Source: Leptospira bouyouniensis
GTDB lineage: Bacteria > Spirochaetota > Leptospiria > Leptospirales > Leptospiraceae
DNA: 64,000 nucleotides
NCBI RefSeq assembly: GCF_004769525.1
Contig: NZ_RQFT01000011.1
Coordinates: forward strand, 479,078 to 543,077
Reading direction: 5' to 3'
The translations under genes were made by a program, and so were the position numbers. Under the pieces are notes generated by a model that saw only the letters and a program-made list of their open reading frames with translations, was not told the origin of the DNA and ran no database searches. Position 1 is the stretch's first letter. Every line of letters starts with the position of its first letter. Shown piece after piece: positions 27,830 to 35,168 of this stretch.

Positions 27830-28522
27830 TTATATGTTCGCGTTTACTAGTTCTTTTACATCGACTTTTACGCCGATTCCCATCGTTGCTGCTACTGAGA
27901 AAGACTTAAGGTAATCTCCCTTCGCATCGGAAGGTTTGTCTTTCATAAGGGCTGCAACAACAGCATTGATGTTATCAGAAAGTTTGTCGTCAGAGAAGGA
28001 ACATTTCCCTACGCCTAAGTGAACCACTCCCCCTTTGTCAGGGCGGTATTCAATTCTACCCGCTTTGAGTTCTTTCACTGCTTTTGATACATCAGTTGTG
28101 ACTGTACCTGCTTTTGGTTTTGGCATAAGGCCTTTACGACCAAGAACTGGACCAAGTTTACCCACTTCTTTCATCATGTCAGGAGTCGCCACGCAAGCAT
28201 CAAAATCAGTCCAACCACCGGATACTTTTTCGATTAAGTCCATATCACCAACGAAATCAGCTCCCGCCTCTCTCGCTTCGTTTTGTTTGTCTCCTTTGCA
28301 GAAAACCAAAACTTTAATGGTTTTTCCTGTTCCGTGTGGAAGAGAAATTGTCCCTCTTACGTTTTGAAGAGACTTATAATTGATTTTTGTCGAGATCTCT
28401 AAAGTTCCGTCGAACTTTGAGTAACTGGTCGCTTTCGCTAAACCGACTGCCTCACCAAGGGTATAAGCCTTTGTGCGATCGACTTTCTCTTTGAGTTGGA
28501 TGTATTTTTTGCCGCGTTTCAT
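27830..28522 (-). CDS. rplA: 50S ribosomal protein L1
   Basis: L1 forms the mobile stalk at the E site and often represses rplKA translation. Motifs are MKRGKKYIQLKEKVDRTKAY, VRGTISLPHGTGKTIKVLVF, LGPVLGRKGLMPKPKAGTVT and RIEYRPDKGGVVHLGVGK. It has 230 residues, the normal length. It lies 25 bases after rplK. I did not find an unambiguous L1-binding RNA site by eye. Confidence 0.98.
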   Translation of the reverse strand: MKRGKKYIQLKEKVDRTKAYTLGEAVGLAKATSYSKFDGTLEISTKINYKSLQNVRGTISLPHGTGKTIKVLVFCKGDKQNEAREAGADFVGDMDLIEKVSGGWTDFDACVATPDMMKEVGKLGPVLGRKGLMPKPKAGTVTTDVSKAVKELKAGRIEYRPDKGGVVHLGVGKCSFSDDKLSDNINAVVAALMKDKPSDAKGDYLKSFSVAATMGIGVKVDVKELVNANI

Positions 28523-28547
28523 GACTTCGGTTCCCGTTTCTTAATGA

Positions 28548-28973
28548 TTACTCGACGTTAACGCCCATGGATCGGCAAGTTCCAGCAATGATTTTCACTG
28601 CTGCATCTAAGTCGTTCGCATTGAGGTCTTCCATCTTCGTTTTTGCAATTTCTTCTAGTTGTGCGCGTTTGATCGTTCCTACTTTCACTGTGTGAGGAGT
28701 AGCAGATCCACCTTGGAGTCCAAGAGCCTTCATCACAAGAAGGGCAGCTGGAGGTGATTTAGTGACGAAAGTAAAACTTCTGTCAGAGTAAACAGTGATC
28801 ACCACTGGGAGTTTGAGTCCCATTTGGTTTTTTGATCTCTCATTGAACTGTTTACAAAATTCCATAATATTGAGTCCGGCCTGACCAAGTGCGGGACCTA
28901 CCGGAGGAGCTGGGTTTGCTTTCCCCGCTTCTACTTGGAGTTTAATTTGTTTTACTACTTTCTTTGCAGCCAT
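28548..28973 (-). CDS. rplK: 50S ribosomal protein L11
   Basis: L11 binds the GTPase-associated centre of 23S rRNA and is needed for the RelA-dependent stringent response and thiostrepton action in other bacteria. [40 protein letters not shown] and the C-terminal [13 protein letters not shown] are diagnostic. It has 141 residues. nusG ends 39 bases upstream. Confidence 0.98.
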   Translation of the reverse strand: MAAKKVVKQIKLQVEAGKANPAPPVGPALGQAGLNIMEFCKQFNERSKNQMGLKLPVVITVYSDRSFTFVTKSPPAALLVMKALGLQGGSATPHTVKVGTIKRAQLEEIAKTKMEDLNANDLDAAVKIIAGTCRSMGVNVE

Positions 28974-29012
28974 CTCGTTTCAAGTTCCTTACTAAAAGTC
29001 AATCTACCAGTT

Positions 29013-29567
29013 CTATTGTTCCGATTTTACTTGGAGGTAATCCAACTCGACTGGAGTGGATCTTCCAAAAATTTCAACACGGACACGAAGCCTTCCCTTA
29101 TCAGGGAAAATTTCATCGACAAGTCCTGTGAAATTTGCAAATGGACCATCTATAATTTTTAATGTTTCTCCCACTTTGAAGAGGAAACGTGGTCTTGATA
29201 CTTCTTCAGATTCCACACTTCCCACATCACTGAAGAGATTTTTAATCTCATCAAGTGAAAGTGGCTCCGGACCTTTTCCCTTTCCGCCTACAAATGTAGA
29301 CACAGAAGGTAAATTCTGGATTTTAAATCGAAGGTCATCGGTCATGTTCATCTCAACGAGAACGTAACCAGGCATGAGTTTTTTCTTAGTGACCTTCTTT
29401 TTGCCGTTTTTCATTTCGGCAACTTCCATTGAAGGAATTTTCACTGCGAAAATTTGGTCTTCCAGCTTTTGTTGTTGGACCATCTTTTCAATGTTTGTCT
29501 TCACCTTATTCTCGTGACCGGAATAAGTCTGAAGCACATACCATTTTTTATCTAAAGAATCGCCCAC
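29013..29567 (-). CDS. nusG: Transcription termination/antitermination protein NusG
   Basis: NusG binds RNA polymerase, and can bind Rho or S10. The NGN domain starts KKWYVLQTYSGHENKVKTNI and includes KKLMPGYVLVEMNMTDDLRF; the C-terminal KOW domain has VGETLKIIDGPFANFTGLVD and RLRVRVEIFGRSTPVELDY. I chose the GTG at 29567 (GDSLDKKWYV), 8 bases after the secE stop with GG-rich sequence before it, giving 184 residues. The frame stays open upstream, but that would overlap secE and add a non-homologous hydrophobic N-terminus. Confidence 0.95.
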   Translation of the reverse strand: MGDSLDKKWYVLQTYSGHENKVKTNIEKMVQQQKLEDQIFAVKIPSMEVAEMKNGKKKVTKKKLMPGYVLVEMNMTDDLRFKIQNLPSVSTFVGGKGKGPEPLSLDEIKNLFSDVGSVESEEVSRPRFLFKVGETLKIIDGPFANFTGLVDEIFPDKGRLRVRVEIFGRSTPVELDYLQVKSEQ

Positions 29568-29575
29568 TTCCCTAC

Positions 29576-29764
29576 CTATGTTCCTAATGCCCAGAACCAC
29601 TTTAACAGTTTCAAGAATACAAAATCCGAAGCTGATAAAAATAGGGAAAAGATAAATACTGTAACTAGGACTACAACGGTAGAACTCACCACTTCTTGGC
29701 GCGTAGGCCAATGTACTTTTTCAAGTTCTGCTTTACATTCCTGAATGAAACTCGTAGCTTTCAT
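29576..29764 (-). CDS. secE: Protein translocase subunit SecE
   Basis: A 62-residue SecE of the short single-span type: [20 protein letters not shown] contains the conserved amphipathic region, TRQEVVSST precedes one membrane segment (about residues 27-52). SecE clamps SecY in the translocase. The order tRNA-Trp, secE, nusG, rplK is common in bacteria and supports the call. Confidence 0.95.
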   Translation of the reverse strand: MKATSFIQECKAELEKVHWPTRQEVVSSTVVVLVTVFIFSLFLSASDFVFLKLLKWFWALGT

Positions 29765-29802
29765 TGATCCTTGTCCTGTTCTCTAATTCTATATTCCGTA
29801 GT

Positions 29803-29876
<74 letters not shown>

Positions 29877-29881
29877 AAACA

Positions 29882-29955
<74 letters not shown>

Positions 29956-30001
29956 ACGTTTCCCACCCAAGCGCGGGTTTCCAAGCGAGGCTAGGTTTTT
30001 T

Positions 30002-30031
30002 ACACTATTTTAAATGAGGCTCATTGGTCAA
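30002..30031 (-). promoter_or_regulatory. Possible sigma-70-type promoter for the tRNA-secE-nusG transcript
   Basis: Minus strand TTGACC (30031-30026) is followed after 18 bases by TAGTGT (30007-30002), about 50 bases upstream of tRNA-Thr. The -35 is a good match and the -10 is weak. No other candidate stands out in the 213-base divergent gap. Confidence 0.4.
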
Positions 30032-30115
30032 TGGAAAATGAGTTTATTTCCTGGAATTGATGAAAAAACAGGAAAAATGGCGAATTTCCCTTGTGATTTT
30101 AGTTGTGGATTTCCC

Positions 30116-30149
30116 GGTTCGATAATAGAACCATGTGGGAAACACCCAC
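30116..30149 (+). other. Two tandem small hairpins in the leader of the GHKL ATPase gene
   Basis: GGTTC/GAACC (30116-30120 with 30128-30132) and GTGGG/CCCAC (30135-30139 with 30145-30149) are two 5-bp stems with 7- and 5-base loops, ending 5 bases before the AAGGA ribosome-binding site of the next gene. A leader function is possible but unproven. Confidence 0.45.
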
Positions 30150-30166
30150 CGCATAAGGAATGATTC

Positions 30167-30859
30167 GTGGCGAAACCATTTGTTGAATTAGAAGCACAAA
30201 TTCCAGATTTAGTAAAGGCAAAATCGAAAATTGTCGTCCGTTCTTCTCGGATGAATCGCCAACTCGAACAGTACGTGCTTGGGCTCATCACGAACATCCT
30301 AAGTGAAGTTGGCCAATCCCAATTTGTGGAGATGTTATACACGATCTCAAAAGAACTTACCATCAATGGAATCAAAGCCAACCAAAAACGAGTTTTCTTT
30401 GAAGACGAAGGTCTAGATATCACAGACGAAACCGACTACTTCAAAGGGATCAAAGAGTATTCGAAAAAGTTCTCTGAAAAAATGGCTGATGAATATGGAA
30501 AACGATGCCTCGCACGAGGTGTCTATGTTCAAATCAAATTCCATTACTGTTTGGATGGACTACTTGTGGAAGTCACAAACAACACTCCTGTCATCAAAAC
30601 CGAAGAAGTTCGGATGAGGGAAAAAATGAAGAAGTCCATGGGATATAATGACATTGCCGAATTCTATATGGACAATATGGACAACACGGAAGGTGCGGGA
30701 CTTGGAATTGCCCTCATCATGATTCTACTTAAAAACGAAGGTGTTGACCCTAACCTATTTCGAATCATCACACATTCTGATCGAACCGTAGCAAGGGTCG
30801 AAATTCCGTTTAACGATAATTATGTGTCGTTCAGAAGTGCAGAACTAGCAGAAATATAA
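30167..30859 (+). CDS. Orphan GHKL (histidine-kinase-like) ATPase domain protein
   Basis: A 230-residue soluble protein with a HATPase-like layout: an N-box-like stretch [13 protein letters not shown] (residues 63-75), VEVTNNTPV (about 135-142) where the G1 DxGxG box would be expected, and a G2-like [10 protein letters not shown] from residue 175. There is no phosphoacceptor His domain, sensor or membrane segment. The start is GTG with AAGGA 7 bases upstream. Such stand-alone domains act as anti-sigma kinases, histidine-kinase partners or ATP-dependent switches, but nothing here says which. It is monocistronic and divergent from the tRNA/ribosomal block. Confidence 0.65.
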   Translation: MAKPFVELEAQIPDLVKAKSKIVVRSSRMNRQLEQYVLGLITNILSEVGQSQFVEMLYTISKELTINGIKANQKRVFFEDEGLDITDETDYFKGIKEYSKKFSEKMADEYGKRCLARGVYVQIKFHYCLDGLLVEVTNNTPVIKTEEVRMREKMKKSMGYNDIAEFYMDNMDNTEGAGLGIALIMILLKNEGVDPNLFRIITHSDRTVARVEIPFNDNYVSFRSAELAEI

Positions 30860-30917
30860 TTCGTTTTTAACACTTCCTTTCTCAGTTAGATTTGTATCGA
30901 CCTATGGTCTGCCTTTT

Positions 30918-31700
30918 TTGAAACTGGTGGACATGGAATTAAAAGGTGCAAACATTCTCGTCACCGGATCTGCCGGTGGACTCGGAAAGGCGATGGCATA
31001 CCGACTCGGTAAGTCAGGTGCCAATATCATTCTCTCAGACATCCAAAAAGACAAATTGGACGAAACCGTATCCCTCTTCCAAAAAGAAGGAATCAAAACA
31101 ACGGGGATCGTTGCCAATGTTGCCAAAGAAGAAGATAGCATTCGACTCATTGAAGAAGCGACTGCATTTCAAGGTAGCCTCGACGTGGCAATTCTAAACG
31201 CAGGGATTTTACGTGATGGTCTTCTCATTCGCGTAGACAAAGAAACTGGCAAAGTCAAAGGAAAGATGAGCATTGACCAATGGCAATCGGTGATTGATGT
31301 CAATTTAACAGGAGTCTTCCTGACTGCCAGAGAAGCTGCTGCAAAAATGGTGGAACAAAAAAAGGGAGTCATCATCCCTATTGCCTCCATTGCAATGCAT
31401 GGAAATTCAGGACAAACCAATTACAGTGCTGCAAAAGCTGGTGTTGCTGCCATGACTGTAACTTGGTCAAAAGAACTAGCTAAGTTTGGAATTCGAGTGG
31501 CAGGGATTGCGCCAGGTTTCATTGGTACCGAAATGGTATTAAAAGATATGAACCCAGAAGCGCTTGAAAAATGGAAATCGATTATCCCAGTTGGAAGGCT
31601 TGGTGAACCAGATGAGATAGCGTCCACTGCTGAGTTTATCATTACGAATGATCTCGTTACTGGAGTGGTTTTAGAAATCTCAGGTGGAGTTCGAATCTAA
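30918..31700 (+). CDS. Short-chain dehydrogenase/reductase (FabG-like)
   Basis: An NAD(P)-dependent SDR oxidoreductase: cofactor motif TGSAGGLG at residues 16-23, NAG at 94-96, catalytic Ser157, Tyr169 and Lys173 (NYSAAK), and PGFIGTEM after the active site. The layout is close to 3-oxoacyl-ACP reductase FabG, but the Ser-Tyr spacing is one residue shorter and a loop around residues 108-118 ([12 protein letters not shown]) is longer, as in 3-ketoacyl-CoA/acyl-ACP reductases of other types. The substrate is not clear. The TTG start used here lacks a Shine-Dalgarno; the ATG at 30933 (MELKGANIL) is a good alternative. It is followed by a terminator. Confidence 0.85.
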   Translation: MKLVDMELKGANILVTGSAGGLGKAMAYRLGKSGANIILSDIQKDKLDETVSLFQKEGIKTTGIVANVAKEEDSIRLIEEATAFQGSLDVAILNAGILRDGLLIRVDKETGKVKGKMSIDQWQSVIDVNLTGVFLTAREAAAKMVEQKKGVIIPIASIAMHGNSGQTNYSAAKAGVAAMTVTWSKELAKFGIRVAGIAPGFIGTEMVLKDMNPEALEKWKSIIPVGRLGEPDEIASTAEFIITNDLVTGVVLEISGGVRI

Positions 31701-31708
31701 CTTCGATT

Positions 31709-31753
31709 AATCCTTTTTTGCCTTCTTTTATAGCACTGAAGGCAAATAGGATT
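31709..31753 (+). terminator. Hairpin after the SDR gene
   Basis: AATCCT...AGGATT encloses TTTGCCTTC...GAAGGCAAA (9 bp) with a 12-base loop; the stem starts 8 bases after the SDR stop and is followed by a T-rich stretch that includes TTTTTTT about 15 bases later. It probably ends the SDR transcript. Confidence 0.6.
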
Positions 31754-31824
31754 TTCAAAATATTTTATCATTTTTTTAACAATCTGTAAAAATTTCGTAG
31801 GTAAATAATGTAAGGTTTCGTCAT

Positions 31825-31845
31825 AAGGATATAACGGAAATCCTT
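31825..31845 (+). promoter_or_regulatory. Inverted repeat just before the ArsR-family start
   Basis: AAGGAT and ATCCTT, 9 bases apart, lie 4 bases before the ATG and include the likely ribosome-binding GGA. It could be an operator half-site pair for autoregulation or an RNA hairpin that hides the ribosome-binding site. No longer palindrome was seen upstream. Confidence 0.4.
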
Positions 31846-31849
31846 ACTG

Positions 31850-32149
31850 ATGAAAATAAAAACAGAACTTTCGAAACAACAATTGGAACAAGCGATCAAA
31901 GGAATACAGGGGATTGCCCACCCAATTCGCTTACTCATCCTTTATACTTTAGCCAAAGAAGAAAAAACCGTAGGCGAACTTGTTGAATTACTTGGAACAA
32001 GCCAGTCAGCGGCTTCCCAACACTTAAGCAAGATGAAAAACAATGGTATCTTGGAATCGAGAAAGTCTTCGAACCAAGTGTTCTATCGTTTGAAAGATGC
32101 TAAGTTTAAGGATCTTATCCAAACGATTGTAAAAGTGTATAAAAAGTAA
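31850..32149 (+). CDS. ArsR-family winged-helix transcriptional regulator
   Basis: A 99-residue protein with the ArsR/SmtB layout: IAHPIRLLILYTL (helix 3 region), then TVGELVELLGTSQSAASQHL as the helix-turn-helix (about residues 40-62) and the wing SKMKNNGILESRKSSNQVFY. It has no cysteine at all, so the classical CxC metal site is absent and it may sense through another site or act constitutively. It stands alone and ends 3 bases before the convergent hldD stop; the target genes are unknown. Confidence 0.88.
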   Translation: MKIKTELSKQQLEQAIKGIQGIAHPIRLLILYTLAKEEKTVGELVELLGTSQSAASQHLSKMKNNGILESRKSSNQVFYRLKDAKFKDLIQTIVKVYKK

Positions 32150-32152
32150 GCA

Positions 32153-33124
32153 TTATTTCGCTTCTAACTTTAAGAGGCGAACATATTCTGCAATTGAATC
32201 CTGGAGGTTTGTAAAACCGAAGGGATACCCTACTTTTGTTAACTTTTCCATATTGGCGCATGTGTAGTATTGGTATTTGCCTTGGAGTGATTCCGGCATT
32301 TCCACATATTCGATGTTTATTGGGGTATTCATGGCTTTAAACAAAGCGGAAGCTAAATCATTCCAAGTTTCCGCCATCCCACGGCCAACATTGTAAAGTC
32401 CATACTTTCTCTCACTAAGTAGATAAATACTAATTTTACTTGCATCCTTCACATATAAAAAATCTCGTTTTTGTTCCCCATCTTTGTATTCCGGTTTGTA
32501 GGATTTAAAAAGTTTTAATTTTCCAGTATCTCGGATTTGTTCGTAACCTTTTAAAACAAGACTTCTCATTTCAGCCTTATGTGCTTCACCGTAACCAAAG
32601 ACATTAAAATACTTAAGACCGATGAGTTTGTCTGCAATTTTTGTTTTTTTGGCATACAAATCAAAAAGATGTTTGGAATAACCATACATATTCAAAGGTT
32701 TTAGGTTTTCAATGGGAGCTTTGTCATCATAACCAAATTCCCCTTCTCCGTAGGTTGCTGCGCTGGATGCATATAAAAATGGAATATTTTTTTCTACAGC
32801 GAATTCAGCGAGTTTTTTCGTATAATGAAAGTTATTCTGAATTAAGTAGGTAGCGTCTTTTTCTGTCGTGGCAGAGCAGGCACCTAAATGATAGATTTCG
32901 GAAATCTCGGATAGGATTGAATGTCCCGAGTCCAAAAACGACTCAAACTTATCTTTTTCATAATAATCAGAAAAAAAATTCCTCTGTAAGTTCTTCCATT
33001 TTTCTGATGTTCCCAAATGGTCAACAACCAAGATATCAGTGTTTCCATTGTGGTTAAGGTCTTCAATGATTTGCGAGCCAATGAGACCCGCACCGCCAGT
33101 GACTAAAGTTAGTTTTTTTCCCAT
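32153..33124 (-). CDS. hldD: ADP-L-glycero-D-manno-heptose 6-epimerase
   Basis: Converts ADP-D-glycero-D-manno-heptose to the L-glycero form for LPS inner core. The NAD(P) Rossmann motif TGGAGLIGS starts at residue 9, and family-specific segments follow: HLGACSATTEKD, PFLYASSAATYGEGEFGY, LNMYGYSKHLFDLY with the catalytic Tyr/Lys, KYFNVFGYGEAHKAEM, KRDFLYVKD and LQGKYQYYTCANM. It has 323 residues, slightly longer than E. coli HldD (310). It is monocistronic, transcribed towards the ArsR gene, and lies close to the large glycan cluster. Confidence 0.93.
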   Translation of the reverse strand: MGKKLTLVTGGAGLIGSQIIEDLNHNGNTDILVVDHLGTSEKWKNLQRNFFSDYYEKDKFESFLDSGHSILSEISEIYHLGACSATTEKDATYLIQNNFHYTKKLAEFAVEKNIPFLYASSAATYGEGEFGYDDKAPIENLKPLNMYGYSKHLFDLYAKKTKIADKLIGLKYFNVFGYGEAHKAEMRSLVLKGYEQIRDTGKLKLFKSYKPEYKDGEQKRDFLYVKDASKISIYLLSERKYGLYNVGRGMAETWNDLASALFKAMNTPINIEYVEMPESLQGKYQYYTCANMEKLTKVGYPFGFTNLQDSIAEYVRLLKLEAK

Positions 33125-33321
33125 GACTCTGATGATTGTTTTTTCCTAACCGATACGATCTATCAACTTTTCAGATGGAATCAGGAAAAGATTTGGAAAA
33201 CACTTTCCTTCCAATTCTCTAATCCCTTTCCAATACAAAATAGTTTCGTAAAGAAAAATCCTTACCGAGTAAAAAACCCATGAGTTGTTGGCACCCGATT
33301 CGGTTTTCAAATTTGGTTTTC

Positions 33322-33355
33322 AAAAAAAAATGATTCCTTGGATTATAAGGAATCA
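33322..33355 (-). terminator. Intrinsic terminator overlapping the end of the UbiD-family gene
   Basis: Minus strand TGATTCCTT/AAGGAATCA form a perfect 9-bp stem with a 7-base loop, followed by nine T. The upstream arm lies inside the last codons of the decarboxylase gene and its TAA stop is in the loop. The remaining gap (33125-33321) must hold the hldD promoter; I see no clear -35/-10 pair in it. Confidence 0.88.
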
Positions 33356-35115
33356 ATCCATCTCCCAAAACGTTCTTCAACCAATTTTACGGTTTCCGGT
33401 AATGGTGTAAGAACATCAGGGATCCAGGGTTTCAATCGACAATCAAAGATGATGGGGACTTGGTAGGAGATATGATTACGAATGGTTTCCGTCCTTGCAT
33501 ACACATCGGAAGCAGGTTCCATACGTGTAAACATTGTCCAAATAAAATCTGAATCAGATTTTACGGAATCTTCCGAATCATCTACTAGAAAAATATATGA
33601 AAAGCCACTTAATTCCTCTTGGAGAAGAACTTCCGCCAAACGATCGTTTTGTTGAAAAGCAGAACCTTGGACAACAAGAACCCCTGGTAAAAATACTTTT
33701 GGGTTTTGAAATCGTTTATCCTTAAACGTTCCGTTGAATTCTTTTGGAAGGTTTGGAAACAGGACAGGTTTATTTGGATCAGTGATTCCCATCCACAAAA
33801 GTTTACTTCCTTTGTTTACGGTGCCACTTGTGTAATCAAGTGTATCTTGGCTGATATTGCTGAAGATAAAAAAATCAGTCCGTGGATCAGACCTTTCGGT
33901 GATCACTCGGAACGTTTCCGAAAAGTTTTTTAGATTCACACGTTCGTTTGTCACAAGTAAACACTTCGTGAGTGAAAGTTGCCCTTCTCCTAATATTCGA
34001 AGTGCACCCATAAATGCTTCACGGAAATAACGTTCTTTGACAATGGCAGCGGCAAGAGAGTGCACACCTGATTCTTCGTATGCCCAAACACCAAGAACTT
34101 GTGGCATTACCAGAGGGAACATCGGAGATAACAAATCCTGTAAAAACTCAGCGATGTAATGGTCTTCTTGTGGTGGCCTTCCGACTACAGTTGCTGCCCA
34201 TATGGCATCCTTTCTGTGTAAGATATGAGAAAGATCTAAATATGGGTAATCATGTAACAAGGAATAGTATCCATAATGGTCTCCGAAAGGACCTTCTGGA
34301 CGACGCAACTTAGGAGGGATGGATCCAATCAGTGCAAAATCCGCATCAGCAACGATGGGATAGGGAGAAACAGATTTGTCTTGTTTCATCCGGAGTTTTT
34401 CTCCCATGAGAAAGGAAGCAAATACAAGTTCTGGAATTTCTTCGGGAAGAGGTGCAACTGCAGCAATGGTTAAAGCGGGTGGTCCACCAATGTACACATG
34501 TGCTGGGAGAGCATTACCTTCCTTTTCAGCCTCATAATAATGAAACCCACCTCCTCTATGGATTTGGATGTGCATCCCAACCGTCTTTTCACCAAACAAT
34601 TGGACCCTATACATACCCAAATTACCATTGCCTGACTTAGGGTGCTCAGTGTAGACAAGTGGTAAGGTAACAAATGGTCCACCATCTCTTGGCCAAGAAA
34701 CAAGCTGTGGAAGTTCACCAACACTACCCACGGATCCATGTAGGATTGGAGCTCGTCTCACTTGTTTTAAACCCACCTGAAAAGGTAAGAGACCAAGCGA
34801 TCGTTCTTTCCAAAGTTTGGAGAACCGAGGAGGAAAAATCTCCTTTGCCAGTTTGGCAAGCCTTGCGATGGATGCTACCGGTTTTGGCCCAAAGGCCAGA
34901 TGGATTCGTTTTTCGGAGCCATAGAGATTTGTTGCGACGGGAAATTTGGTCCCTTTGACATTTGTGAAAAGAAGAGCCGGGCCTTTTTTGGCGACAACTC
35001 TCCTTTGAATTTCTGCTAATTCTAAATTGGGATCAACCAGGTCGGATATAACCTGGAGTTCTCCCTCTTTCTGCAAAAGTTGGACAAAATCATTCGTAGA
35101 TCGTAGTGATGGCAT
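33343..35115 (-). CDS. UbiD-family decarboxylase
   Basis: A prenylated-FMN-dependent decarboxylase of the UbiD family. Typical segments are GMHIQIHRGGGFHYYEAE, HVYIGGPPALTIAAVAPLPE, the family hallmark RRPEGPFGDHYGYYS with the catalytic Glu/Asp region, and the C-terminal DPRTDFFIFSN, VFLPGVLVVQGSAFQQND. At 590 residues it is longer than E. coli UbiD (497) but in the range of many bacterial homologues. Leptospira uses menaquinone, so a role in quinone synthesis is possible; other aromatic-acid substrates are equally possible. It is transcribed divergently from the APP1-like gene across a 53-base gap and ends in a strong terminator. Confidence 0.88.
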   Translation of the reverse strand: MPSLRSTNDFVQLLQKEGELQVISDLVDPNLELAEIQRRVVAKKGPALLFTNVKGTKFPVATNLYGSEKRIHLAFGPKPVASIARLAKLAKEIFPPRFSKLWKERSLGLLPFQVGLKQVRRAPILHGSVGSVGELPQLVSWPRDGGPFVTLPLVYTEHPKSGNGNLGMYRVQLFGEKTVGMHIQIHRGGGFHYYEAEKEGNALPAHVYIGGPPALTIAAVAPLPEEIPELVFASFLMGEKLRMKQDKSVSPYPIVADADFALIGSIPPKLRRPEGPFGDHYGYYSLLHDYPYLDLSHILHRKDAIWAATVVGRPPQEDHYIAEFLQDLLSPMFPLVMPQVLGVWAYEESGVHSLAAAIVKERYFREAFMGALRILGEGQLSLTKCLLVTNERVNLKNFSETFRVITERSDPRTDFFIFSNISQDTLDYTSGTVNKGSKLLWMGITDPNKPVLFPNLPKEFNGTFKDKRFQNPKVFLPGVLVVQGSAFQQNDRLAEVLLQEELSGFSYIFLVDDSEDSVKSDSDFIWTMFTRMEPASDVYARTETIRNHISYQVPIIFDCRLKPWIPDVLTPLPETVKLVEERFGRWIDSL

Positions 35116-35168
35116 AAAAAGGAATAGACGGCTCCTCGATTTCTTAGACGCTTAAGGGCATAAATTCT

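Noticed and set aside
29568..29711. Upstream extension of the nusG frame giving a hydrophobic N-terminus
   Set aside because: It overlaps secE in another frame and has no NusG homology; the GTG at 29567 gives the normal family length.
30028..30423. Minus-strand 131-codon ORF opposite the GHKL gene start
   Set aside because: Overlaps the GHKL ATPase gene and its leader; no motif; the plus-strand gene has a good ribosome-binding site and recognisable boxes.
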